Positions 40,217 to 48,600 of a stretch of 64,000 bases of DNA are shown here, piece by piece. Under the pieces are notes generated by a model. It had not been told where the DNA came from and searched no databases. It was given only the letters and a program-made list of their open reading frames with translations. Within the stretch, counting starts at the first letter, position 1; each line of letters opens with the position of its first letter. Origin of the DNA: Aeromicrobium piscarium (GTDB lineage Bacteria; Actinomycetota; Actinomycetes; Propionibacteriales; Nocardioidaceae); NCBI RefSeq assembly GCF_007421815.1, contig NZ_VLNT01000002.1, positions 124,001-188,000 on the forward strand, written 5' to 3'. The translations under genes and the position numbers were made by a program.

Positions 40217-40611
40217 GGCGTGTCCTGTTCGAACTGCTCGATCCGGCCCTCGGAGGATTCCGAGACCCGCGGAGCGATCTCATAGGGCAACAGCTGGTTG
40301 GCGCGCCCGCTGACGGTCGCCCGCATGCTGGTGCCGTCGACGACCTCGACCGTCACCTCGATATCGCGCAGCGTGCCTCCGCCGAGGTCGGCGGCGAACT
40401 CATTGCCGCGCCGTATCCCCTGTTCGGGGTCGCCGGTCACGCGCGCCACCCGGGCGGCCTCACGGGCCGCCGAGGAGGCCGCGGACTGCGCGAGGTACAC
40501 GAGCGAGAACTGCACGGCCAGCACGATCACGAGCATGAGCAGCGGCATGTAGAGGACCAGCTCGATCGCGCTGACCCCCCGTTCGTCCTCCCGACGCCGC
40601 TGCCCCGTCAT
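40213..40611 (-). CDS. TadE-family pseudopilin (first copy)
   Basis: 132 residues. The sequence DERGVSAIELVLYMPLLMLVIVLAVQFSLVYLAQSAASSAAREAARVAR is the classical TadE opening (G-x-S-A-I-E-L then the helix, then the AAREAAR segment). The C-terminal part is a small beta domain with VEVVDGTSMRATVSG. It overlaps the second TadE gene by 4 nt and lies 4 bp after flp. Two adjacent TadE genes suggest distinct minor pilins. Confidence 0.9.
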   Translation of the reverse strand: MTGQRRREDERGVSAIELVLYMPLLMLVIVLAVQFSLVYLAQSAASSAAREAARVARVTGDPEQGIRRGNEFAADLGGGTLRDIEVTVEVVDGTSMRATVSGRANQLLPYEIAPRVSESSEGRIEQFEQDTP

Positions 40612-40615
40612 GAGA

Positions 40616-40828
40616 TCAGGTGCCCTCGATCTCGCTGCCGACCTCCGACGCCTTGCCTCTGATGGCGGGCACGAGGATAGCGGCGATGATGCCGACGAGA
40701 CCGACGACGATCGCGGCGATGATGACCCATTCGACGGCCGAGGCGCCTCGCTCCTTGGTCCGTGCGCGGTCGTAGTGCAGGCCGAGCAGCGTGGTGAGGA
40801 ATTGCAGGATGATCCGGTGCTGAATCAT
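40616..40828 (-). CDS. Flp-type major pilin
   Basis: 70 residues. The Flp pattern is ERGASAVEWVIIAAIVVGLVGIIAAILVPAIRG: a Gly cleavage site, the Glu at mature position 5 and the hydrophobic helix. The leader is longer than usual and basic. This is the expected major subunit of the tight-adherence pilus built by TadA, TadB and TadC. It lies 18 bp after tadC. Confidence 0.93.
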   Translation of the reverse strand: MIQHRIILQFLTTLLGLHYDRARTKERGASAVEWVIIAAIVVGLVGIIAAILVPAIRGKASEVGSEIEGT

Positions 40829-40846
40829 GGTCTCTCCTTGAGGGGG

Positions 40847-41755
40847 TTACAGCCCGAGAATGCCCGCGAGCGCGGGGTATATCAGGAAGACGAGGAAGCC
40901 CGCGCACAGCAACAGTTGAGCGACGAGCATGGACTGGGACTTGGCCGATGCCTGGCTCTCGGCATCGGCGAGTTCGCGCTGCCGCATCGAGGCAGCCCGG
41001 GCGGTGAGCGACTCGCGCACCTTGGCACCGTCCTCCGCAACGAGGGCCAGCGCCGCGGCGAGGTCGCGGAGCTCCTCGACACCGAGCTCGTCACCCAGGT
41101 CTCCGAGCGCGGCCCATGGCGTCATGCCCTGCAGCCGGGCGCGTCCCATCGTGTCACGGATGAGCACCATCGCCCAGCTGTCGCTGAGCTCCGATGCGCC
41201 CTTCAGTGCCTCGGGCACACCGCGGCCTCCTGCGAGGCTCATCGAGACGAGGTCGAGGAAGGAGCTGAGCACATGCCGGAAGTCCTGGCGCCGCTCCTTG
41301 GCCGTCGACGAGAGCTGGAACTGGTTGACCACGACGCCGAGCACGAAGCCGAAGAGCGCACCCCACAGCGGGATGGAGAGGTCCATGCCGCCGAGGAGGA
41401 TCACCGGCGACAGCGCGACCGCCGGGGCGAAGATCCCGGCGACACCCGCCAGGACCGTCATGCCGAGGTGGGTCTCCAGGGTGCGACCGGTGACCGCGAG
41501 GTCGGCGCGCATGCCCTTGGGCAGCTCGTAACCCCGGGTGGCCATCCAGGCGTTGATCCGCACACCGATACGCCGGGCGCGCTCGGACTGGCGGTCGGCG
41601 AGCTTCTCGGCGACCGCGTCGCGGCGCGACCGACTGCGATCGGCGTCCAGACGCGCCAGCTGGACGGCCGCCGAGGTCGAGAACGCCGGCCGACGGCCGA
41701 CCAGCAGCAGTACGCCGAGACCGATGAGCGCGCCGCACAGCAGGATGAGGGTCAT
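40847..41755 (-). CDS. tadC: Tad secretion inner membrane protein TadC
   Basis: 302 residues from ATG 41755. This is a type II secretion F domain protein. It has an N-terminal helix, a second hydrophobic pair near 105-150, the GspF-like core DFRHVLSSFLDLVSMSLAGGRGVPEALKGA and RDTMGRARLQGMTPWAALGDLGDELGVEELRDLA, and a C-terminal helix AQLLLCAGFLVFLIYPAL. With TadB it forms the platform of the pilus machine. It overlaps tadB by 4 nt. Confidence 0.92.
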   Translation of the reverse strand: MTLILLCGALIGLGVLLLVGRRPAFSTSAAVQLARLDADRSRSRRDAVAEKLADRQSERARRIGVRINAWMATRGYELPKGMRADLAVTGRTLETHLGMTVLAGVAGIFAPAVALSPVILLGGMDLSIPLWGALFGFVLGVVVNQFQLSSTAKERRQDFRHVLSSFLDLVSMSLAGGRGVPEALKGASELSDSWAMVLIRDTMGRARLQGMTPWAALGDLGDELGVEELRDLAAALALVAEDGAKVRESLTARAASMRQRELADAESQASAKSQSMLVAQLLLCAGFLVFLIYPALAGILGL

Positions 41756-42621
41756 CGGCCGGCTCCTGCCTTGCCGAGCAGGAAGCGGTCCGGCAGCTGG
41801 AAGTCCGAGAGCCGGCGCATCCACGCGAAGCCGATGGCGAAGAGCCCGACCACCACGGCCAGCACCATCTGGCCGATCGGCGAGGAGTACGGCTCGACAT
41901 AGGTGCGGTTGAAGACCGCGAGGCCGAGCACGAAGGCGACTGAGACGCCCACCACGATCTGCACGCTGCGGCGTGTGGAGGCGCGACCCGAGGTGATGCG
42001 ACGACGCATCTCCAGTTCCTCGCGAGCCGACGCCGCGAGCGACGTCAGCACCTCGCGCAGGCCCGGGCCACGCAGTCGCGAGTTGAGCATCAGCGCCGCG
42101 ACGATGATGTCGGCGCTGGGATCGTCGAGGTCGTCGGCGAACTCCTGCAGGGCTACGGGCAGCGGCGTACGGACCCGCAGCCGGTCCGAGAGCGTCCGCA
42201 GCTGCGGGGCGATCGACGGCGCGGCGGCATAGGCGGTGGCGGGGATCGCCTGTTCCAGGCCCACCGCACCCGCGATCGTGTCGCGCAACGACTCGGTCCA
42301 GCCGGCGAGTCCCTCCAACCGGGCGATCGCCCGTCGCTCAGCCCTCAAGCCGCCGAACAGCAGCGGTGCGAAGAAGGCGAGCAGACCGACCGCGACCGCC
42401 ATCACCGGCCAGCGGGTCAGCACCAGGGCGAGCAGGCCCGCTCCGATCGCGATCGGTCCACGGGTGCCGAGGGCCTTGAGCCGCGGACCGAGCGAAGACG
42501 GTGCCTTGACCACACGGTCCTCGTCGCGCTCCTGCATGCCCCACCAGACGAGCAGCCCGCCGAGACCGATCACCGCGCCGAGCGCGACGATGGCCAGCAG
42601 CTGCACCGGGAGCCAGCTCAC
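41752..42621 (-). CDS. tadB: Tad secretion inner membrane protein TadB
   Basis: 289 residues, start GTG 42621 overlapping the tadA stop. There is an N-terminal helix, a second helix pair (PVMAVAVGLLAFFAPLLFGGL), and the F domain WTESLRDTIAGAVGLEQAIPATA, then FADDLDDPSADIIVAALML and LREVLTSLAASAREELEMRRRI. A C-terminal helix pair follows. Typical TadB length and order next to TadA. Confidence 0.92.
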   Translation of the reverse strand: MSWLPVQLLAIVALGAVIGLGGLLVWWGMQERDEDRVVKAPSSLGPRLKALGTRGPIAIGAGLLALVLTRWPVMAVAVGLLAFFAPLLFGGLRAERRAIARLEGLAGWTESLRDTIAGAVGLEQAIPATAYAAAPSIAPQLRTLSDRLRVRTPLPVALQEFADDLDDPSADIIVAALMLNSRLRGPGLREVLTSLAASAREELEMRRRITSGRASTRRSVQIVVGVSVAFVLGLAVFNRTYVEPYSSPIGQMVLAVVVGLFAIGFAWMRRLSDFQLPDRFLLGKAGAGR

Positions 42622-43925
42622 AGCGCCTGCTCCTCGTAGTACGCGGGCCGGTAGCCGTGCAGCTCCAGCTCGTCGACGCAGCTGACGGCGGCGGCGGGCA
42701 CGGCGAGACCGTCGGGCCCCTCGGCGAACACCTCGCTCGACAGCACACGCCCGTCGACACCGTTCACCTCGCGCACCGAGGTGATCAGGCGTCGCAGCCC
42801 TCCGCCGGTCGCATACTCATTGCGCCGCTCGACGAAGATCACGAAGTCGATCGCGCCTGCGATCAGCATCATCGTGGCATCGGCCGGGAGCCGCTCCGCG
42901 GACTGGATCGCGTAGGTGCAGATGCGGTTGAAGACCTCGAGCGAGGAGTTGGCGTGGATCGTCGAGAGTGAGCCGTCATTGCCCTGGCTCATCGCGTTGA
43001 GCATCGTGACGATCTCGTCGCCGAGCACCTCGCCCACGATGACGCGGCTGGGATTCATGCGCAGCGAGCGGCGGACGAGCTCGGCCATGCCGATCGCGCC
43101 GAGACCCTCGGAGTTGGGCAGCCGCTCCTCGAAGGCCACCACATTGGGGTGGAGATCCGCGAACTCGCCGAGTCCGAGCTCCAGGGCGCGCTCGACCGTG
43201 ATGAGGCGCTCCTGTGCCGGGATCTCATTGGCGAGGGCCCGCAGCAGGGTCGTCTTACCGGCATTGGTGGCGCCGGCGATCATGATGTTCTTGCGCGCCG
43301 CCACGGCGGAGGAGAGGAAGGACGCGAGGTGCGGGGTCATGGTGCCGTTGTCGACGAGCATGTCCAGGCTGGCCCGACCGATGCGCGCCCGGCGGATAGA
43401 GAGCGCCGGCCGCTGGGTGACACCCATGACGGCCGATAGGCGGCTGCCGTCGGGGAGCCTCAGGTCGAGCTGCGGATTGGCGGTGTCGAAGGGACGGCTC
43501 GTCAGGCCCGAGTAGGCACCGAGCACCTGTACCAGCTCGACCAGCTCGTCGTCGCTGTCCGCCACCGGGGGCATCCGGCGCTCGTCTCCGTTGGCGTAGC
43601 CGACGAAGACATTGTCGTAGCCGTTGATGTCGATGTTCTCGACCTCGGGGTCGTCGAGCAGCGGTTGGAGACGACCCACGCCGTACAGCGCGGCGTGGAT
43701 GCCGTCGGCCAGCTCCGCCTCGTCGGCCGATGACATCGGGGAACGCCCGGCGGCGATCTCGGTGCGTGCATGCGCCTCGAGGACCCGCGAGATGAGGGCG
43801 CGCGCGAACTGGCGTTCGTCCTCGCTCGTCATGGGCGGGAGACCGGAGGCGGCGTCCTCGCGACGCTGCTTGGACAGTGCGTCGGCGACCTCCTCGCGAA
43901 GGCGGCGGAGAAGCTGCTGATCCAT
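42618..43925 (-). CDS. tadA: Tad pilus assembly ATPase TadA/CpaF
   Basis: 435 residues from ATG 43925, which has AGGAGG 4 nt upstream (GTG 43928 is an alternative). This secretion NTPase powers pilus extension and retraction. The N-terminal domain has INGYDNVFVG and LDLRLPDGSRLSAVM. Walker A is IAGATNAGKTTLLRALANE (about residue 217), the Asp/Glu box is LITVERALELGL, Walker B is RVIVGEVLGDE, and the His box is GNDGSLSTIHANS. It is complete and of CpaF length. Confidence 0.96.
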   Translation of the reverse strand: MDQQLLRRLREEVADALSKQRREDAASGLPPMTSEDERQFARALISRVLEAHARTEIAAGRSPMSSADEAELADGIHAALYGVGRLQPLLDDPEVENIDINGYDNVFVGYANGDERRMPPVADSDDELVELVQVLGAYSGLTSRPFDTANPQLDLRLPDGSRLSAVMGVTQRPALSIRRARIGRASLDMLVDNGTMTPHLASFLSSAVAARKNIMIAGATNAGKTTLLRALANEIPAQERLITVERALELGLGEFADLHPNVVAFEERLPNSEGLGAIGMAELVRRSLRMNPSRVIVGEVLGDEIVTMLNAMSQGNDGSLSTIHANSSLEVFNRICTYAIQSAERLPADATMMLIAGAIDFVIFVERRNEYATGGGLRRLITSVREVNGVDGRVLSSEVFAEGPDGLAVPAAAVSCVDELELHGYRPAYYEEQAL

Positions 43926-44704
43926 CACGCCTCCTGCAACTGCTGGGGCCGGTCGCCGGTCAGCTCGAGCAGACGACCGGCGACGGCCCGCACCGATCGG
44001 AAGTACTCAGTGCGTGCCAGCCGCCGCGACAGGCCCTGAGCGATCATGGCGACGGACTTGGGCTCGTCGGAGACCGTTCCGAGCACGGTGGCTCGTACCC
44101 CCTCGGAGTCGAGCAGACGGGCGACGTCCTCCTCACCGTGCCGGTCGCGCGCGTCGCCCACCAGCACCACGCCGGTCGGCGCTCGCGGCCCCTCGTCGAT
44201 TCCCGCCGAACGCTGCATCCGGACGAGGCGCTCGCGCACGTGGGCGATGCCCGGCACGTCGGCGCGGGCGACGAAAACGGTGGCGGCCGAATTGGCCAGG
44301 ACACTGGCCACCGGCGAGCCGGCGGTGAACCGGCCGCCATCGGCGATCACCGTGCCCTCGAAGCGTTGCAGGGGCGTGTGCAGATGGGGCCAGGCCGGCC
44401 CGAGGCTCTGCGCCTGCGCCGGGCCGGTCGCTCCGAGCAGCACGTCGACGCCCATCGAGGTGGGCACGAGGTGTTCGCCCAGATCGAGATCGGTGCCTCG
44501 GCGCAGCGCTGCGCCGAGGGAGACCAGGCCGATCGAGTCGTCGAGTGCTCGGCCTTCGAGCGTGCGGGCGAGCAACGCGACATCGCCGCCCACGGGATCG
44601 AGGTCGGCCACGATCGCGGGGCCCTCCCAAGCCTGCGCCAGGGACAACGCCAGTGTCGTCACACCGGGCGACCCCTTCGCCGACACCAGCGTCACAACGC
44701 TCAT
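43925..44704 (-). CDS. TadZ/CpaE-like MinD-family ATPase
   Basis: 259 residues from ATG 44704. It begins MSVVTLVSAKGSPGVTTLALSLA, a MinD/ParA deviant Walker A (K-G-S-P-G-V-T-T), then VADLDPVGGDVALLA. TadZ-like proteins localise the pilus machine. The Walker Lys is at the first K; the second Lys of classical P-loops is replaced by Val. The start codon overlaps the stop of the small [13 protein letters not shown] frame, which itself starts in the cpaB stop. It overlaps tadA at its end. Confidence 0.85.
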   Translation of the reverse strand: MSVVTLVSAKGSPGVTTLALSLAQAWEGPAIVADLDPVGGDVALLARTLEGRALDDSIGLVSLGAALRRGTDLDLGEHLVPTSMGVDVLLGATGPAQAQSLGPAWPHLHTPLQRFEGTVIADGGRFTAGSPVASVLANSAATVFVARADVPGIAHVRERLVRMQRSAGIDEGPRAPTGVVLVGDARDRHGEEDVARLLDSEGVRATVLGTVSDEPKSVAMIAQGLSRRLARTEYFRSVRAVAGRLLELTGDRPQQLQEA

Positions 44705-44787
44705 ATCGCCACCGCCCGGAAAAGACACAAACTAGGCCGATGGCGGCATGAGAAGACCCCCATCGTTCGCTCGCTGCGCTCGCTCAT
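44701..44787 (-). CDS. 28-residue R1 repeat frame bridging cpaB and tadZ
   Basis: A single unit of the R1 family. It starts ATG 44787 overlapping the cpaB stop (ATGA), encodes [21 protein letters not shown] and AVAI, and ends with a TGA at 44703-44701 that overlaps the tadZ ATG (ATGA). The 23 bp at 44761-44783 are identical to the sequence that follows the ilvB stop at 2818-2840. The same bridge layout in two unrelated operons argues for coupling or for a mobile element with fixed ends; no domain is seen. Confidence 0.45.
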   Translation of the reverse strand: MSERSERTMGVFSCRHRPSLCLFRAVAI

Positions 44788-45551
44788 TCGTCATCACCAC
44801 CGAAGGTGGTGAGGCGGTCGGCGTCCTCCTCGGGGCTGAGTCCGCGCTCGATCAGCGAGAGACCGAGGACATCGTTGCCGGCGGCATCGACGACCGCGTC
44901 CGCGGCTCCTCCCGGAACGAGCAGGCTGGCCGTGGCTCCCGCCTCGCCGCCTCCCGCCAGGCCTCCGCCTCCACCGTCATCCGACGAGGTCTGCAGCACG
45001 ATCGCCGTGGCCAGCGGCCGCACAGGGCTCTGCCCGTCGCCGAGCCGCGCGACGCGGACCAGATCACCCGATCGCAGACCAGCCGGCACCCGCCCCGGCG
45101 AGAGCGTGACACCCACCTGAGCCACATCGCCGGTGAACGGCGAGGACTGGACCAGCATCGTCGTATCGAGCAGCTGCCCCTCCGACAGAGCCGTCTTGGC
45201 GTACGTGCCGATGATCTCGTCGACCTGACCGGCGGGCACCAGGAGACTCGAATCACTGGCCACATTGGTCTGCGCGAGCATGTCGTCGGTGATCTGCGTC
45301 CCCGCGGGAACATCCGTGCTCAACACCACGACCGGATCTCGGGAGTCCATCCGCAAGGCGAGCAGACCGGCGAGGGCCGCGCCACCCACGATGAGCAGCA
45401 CGCCGATGACGGCGATGGCCGGCCGCCGCCGTTTGGGCGGGGCAGGGCGGCCATCGCCCTTGGCCTGGGCGCGCGACCCGATGCCGCGCTGGGCCCGTTC
45501 GCGCTGACGATCGTCGACAGACGTCCCCGTGGACCGGGTGTCAGTAGCCAC
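44784..45551 (-). CDS. SAF-domain protein, CpaB/RcpC-like
   Basis: 255 residues from GTG 45551 with GGGGGAG at 7 nt; longer in-frame starts are not supported. The order is a basic cytoplasmic N-terminus (about 40 residues), one membrane helix (AIAVIGVLLIVGGAALAGLLAL), a SAF domain (VVVLSTDVPAGTQITDDMLAQTNVA), and an outer-membrane-side-type region with VGVTLSPGRVPAGLRSGDLVRVARL. CpaB/RcpC helps pilus assembly. First gene of the minus-strand pilus operon. Confidence 0.9.
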   Translation of the reverse strand: MATDTRSTGTSVDDRQRERAQRGIGSRAQAKGDGRPAPPKRRRPAIAVIGVLLIVGGAALAGLLALRMDSRDPVVVLSTDVPAGTQITDDMLAQTNVASDSSLLVPAGQVDEIIGTYAKTALSEGQLLDTTMLVQSSPFTGDVAQVGVTLSPGRVPAGLRSGDLVRVARLGDGQSPVRPLATAIVLQTSSDDGGGGGLAGGGEAGATASLLVPGGAADAVVDAAGNDVLGLSLIERGLSPEEDADRLTTFGGDDE

Positions 45552-45681
45552 GCAGGTGCTCCCCCTCAGACATGAACATGCGCTGGTTGCGAAGCGCAAC
45601 CGCAATCGCGAGTGTAATGGCGTGCGATGGCGCGAGCACATCGACGTTCGTCACACCGGCCGCCCGCGTAGGCTGTGCGCC
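45552..45681. promoter_or_regulatory. Divergent promoter region between cpaB and the EssC-like gene
   Basis: This 130-bp gap separates the pilus operon from the EssC-like gene. It holds the inverted pair GGTTGCG (45585-45591) and CGCAACC (45595-45601), a candidate operator shared by both promoters. No clear -35/-10 was identified. Confidence 0.4.
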
Positions 45682-48600
45682 ATGCGCCTGCTCATCACGG
45701 CGGAGTCCGCGTCGAGCCGGAAGCGGCGCGACGTCATCGTGGGTTACACCCCCTCCAGCACCGTCGCAGATCTGGAAACCCAGCTGCACGAGGTGCTCGA
45801 GGGCCGACGCCATGCCGATCTCAGCAATGTCGTGGAGCTCACGTCCAAGCGTCCAGGGTGGCCATCGTCGCCGCAGGGAGGTCTCTACCTCGGCGACCGC
45901 CGTCTCGACCCCGACGAGCCGATCACCACCTCGGGTGTGCGCCATGGGGCGGTCGTGGGCCTCGGCGGGCCGAGTTCGCATCGCGGAGAAGAGCCGGACG
46001 GCGTCGTCGAGATCCGCATCAGCTCGGGGGTGGGAGCCGGGCGGGTCTATCGGCTCGGTATCGGCACCTCGACCATCGGCAACGCCGCTCACTGCACGAT
46101 CCGGCTCGCGCAAGGGCCCGAGACCGCGGCCCGACTCGAGGTCGGACCGCGCGGGGACATCATCGTCACCCCCGATCCATCGACGATCGGCGAGGAGATG
46201 GCGGCTCCCTTCCGGCGCGAGCCGGCGACCGAACCGATCATGCTCAGCGCCAGCACCGTCACGACCCGTAAACGGCGACGATTCGGCCGCAAGAAGAATG
46301 TCGAGAGCATTCTCGAGCAGGGTGAGAGCATCGACCCGACGGCGCCACTGCCGCTGGTACGGTTGGAACGGCGCCCCCTCATCGACGGCACGGTCTGGGA
46401 GCCCGGCGCCGTCCTCGGCATCGGAGACATCCTGCTCGAGCATGTGCCGGTCACGACGGCCGACGCCTCGCTGTCGCCGGCCGTCGCATCGCCCGAGCTC
46501 GACTACAACCGTCCGCCGCGCCTGCACCCGGCCGAGCGCGTCCGCGAGTTCAAGCTCCCCACCGAGCCGCGCCGCCCGGACAAGATGCCGATCCCGATCT
46601 TCATGGTGCTGTCGCCACTCCTCATGAGCGGCACGATGTTCTTCGTCACGCGATCGATGTACTCGCTCATGTTCATGGTGATGATGCCGATGATGATGCT
46701 GCTGAACATGACGGGGTCGCGTCGGCAGCAGAAGCGGCGCTACCTCGACCAGCTGGCCGAGTTCCATCGGCGCCGCGCCGACGTGGAAGAGGCCGCGGTC
46801 GCCTCGCTGCTCGACGAGCGCTCCCAGCGGCGCGGCCTCTACCCCGATCCCGCCTCGGTGCTGCTCTTCGCCACCGGTCCGCGGGCCCGTCTCTGGGAAC
46901 GGCGCCGCTGGGACCCGGACTTCCTCGTCTTGCGGGTAGGCACCTCGGACGTGGCCTCGGATGTGATCGTCAAGGACTCCACCCGCGAACAGCACGAGGG
47001 ACCACTGCGTTGGACCGCGCCGGACGTCCCCGTCGCCGTGCCACTCGCCACGACGGCGGTCCTCGGCATCGCCGGTGAGACGGCCGACGTGCATCGCACC
47101 ACCTCCTGGCTACTGGCCCAGATCGCGACGCTGCACTCCCCCACCGACACCCGTCTCTGGATCTTCAGTTCGTCGCGCGGGGCGGCGTCCTGGGAATGGA
47201 CCAAGTGGCTCCCGCATGAGCGGGCCGGCGACGATCACCCCCGTCCGGTGCGACTCGCACACGATGAGGACGACCGTGCCGCCATGATCGGCGAGCTCAC
47301 CGCCGAGGTCGAGCGTCGCAAGGAGCTGGACACGGACGAACGCGAGGGGCTGCCCTCCATCGTGGTCGTGCTCGACGGCGCGCGTGAGCTGCGCATGGCG
47401 CCGGGCATGACCTCGCTGTTGAAGTCCGGCGCCTTCGTCAACGTCTACTTCATCTGCCTGGATCGCACCTCGCGCGAGCTGCCCGAGGAGTGTCGCTCGG
47501 TCGTGGAGATCGACGGACCGCTGGCCAACCTGCAGACCACCGCGGAACGGCACCTGGACGGCGTCCGCCGCGATGTGGTGGACGATGCCTGGCTCGACCG
47601 GCTCGGGCGTGCCCTCGCGCCGATCCGCGATGTCAGCACCGAGGACCTCAGCTCGTCGCTACCAGCCGCAAGCCGGCTGCTCGACGTGCTCGGACTGCCC
47701 GTACCGGACGGCGAGGCGCTCACCCGCCGCTGGTCCGGAGGCGGTCGCACGACGCGGGCGGTCATCGGCGAAGGCCTCGACGGACCCTTCACCGTCGACG
47801 TCCGCGCCGACGGCCCGCACGGGCTGGTCGCCGGCACCACCGGATCGGGCAAGTCCGAGCTGCTGCAGACGATCATCGCCTCGCTCAGCGTCGGCAACCG
47901 GCCCGATGAGTTCAACTTCGTGCTCATCGACTACAAGGGCGGCGCGGCGTTCAAGGACTGCCAGCATCTGCCCCACACCGTCGGCATGGTGACCGATCTC
48001 GACGGCCACCTGACGTCCCGGGCGTTGGAGTCGCTCGGCGCGGAGCTGCGGCGGCGCGAGCATCAGCTGGCCCGCGCCGATGCCAAGGACATCGAGGACT
48101 ATCTGGCCGCCAAGGGCCCCGATGACGAGCCGATGCCGCGCCTGCTCATCATCATCGACGAGTTCGCCGCCCTCGTGGCCGAGCTGCCCGACTTCGTGAA
48201 CGGCCTGGTGGACGTGGCTCGACGCGGCCGCTCCCTCGGCGTGCATCTCATCTTGGCCACCCAGCGGCCCGCCGGTGTGGTCAACGCCGAGATCAAGTCC
48301 AACACCAATCTCCGCATCGCCCTACGCGTCACCGATGCCAACGACTCCGAGGACGTCATCGAGTCGAAGGTCGCCGCCGAGATCCCCAAGTCCTTCCCCG
48401 GCCGTGCCTATGCCAGGCTCGGGCATTCCTCGCTGGTCGCCTTCCAGAGCTCGCGGGTCGGAGGACGCCCGGCTGGCGACGAACGCCCCGAGCTCGTCTC
48501 GCGGGCCTTCGGGCTGGGCGACCTGCGCGCCCTGGCGCCTCTGTCGGCCGAGGCGGAGGAGGACACGTCGACCCCGACCGATCTCACCACCCTCGTGCGC

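Noticed and set aside
45541..47094. Large minus-strand frame opposite the EssC-like gene
   Set aside because: It is a shadow frame; the plus strand has FHA, membrane and ATPase motifs in order.
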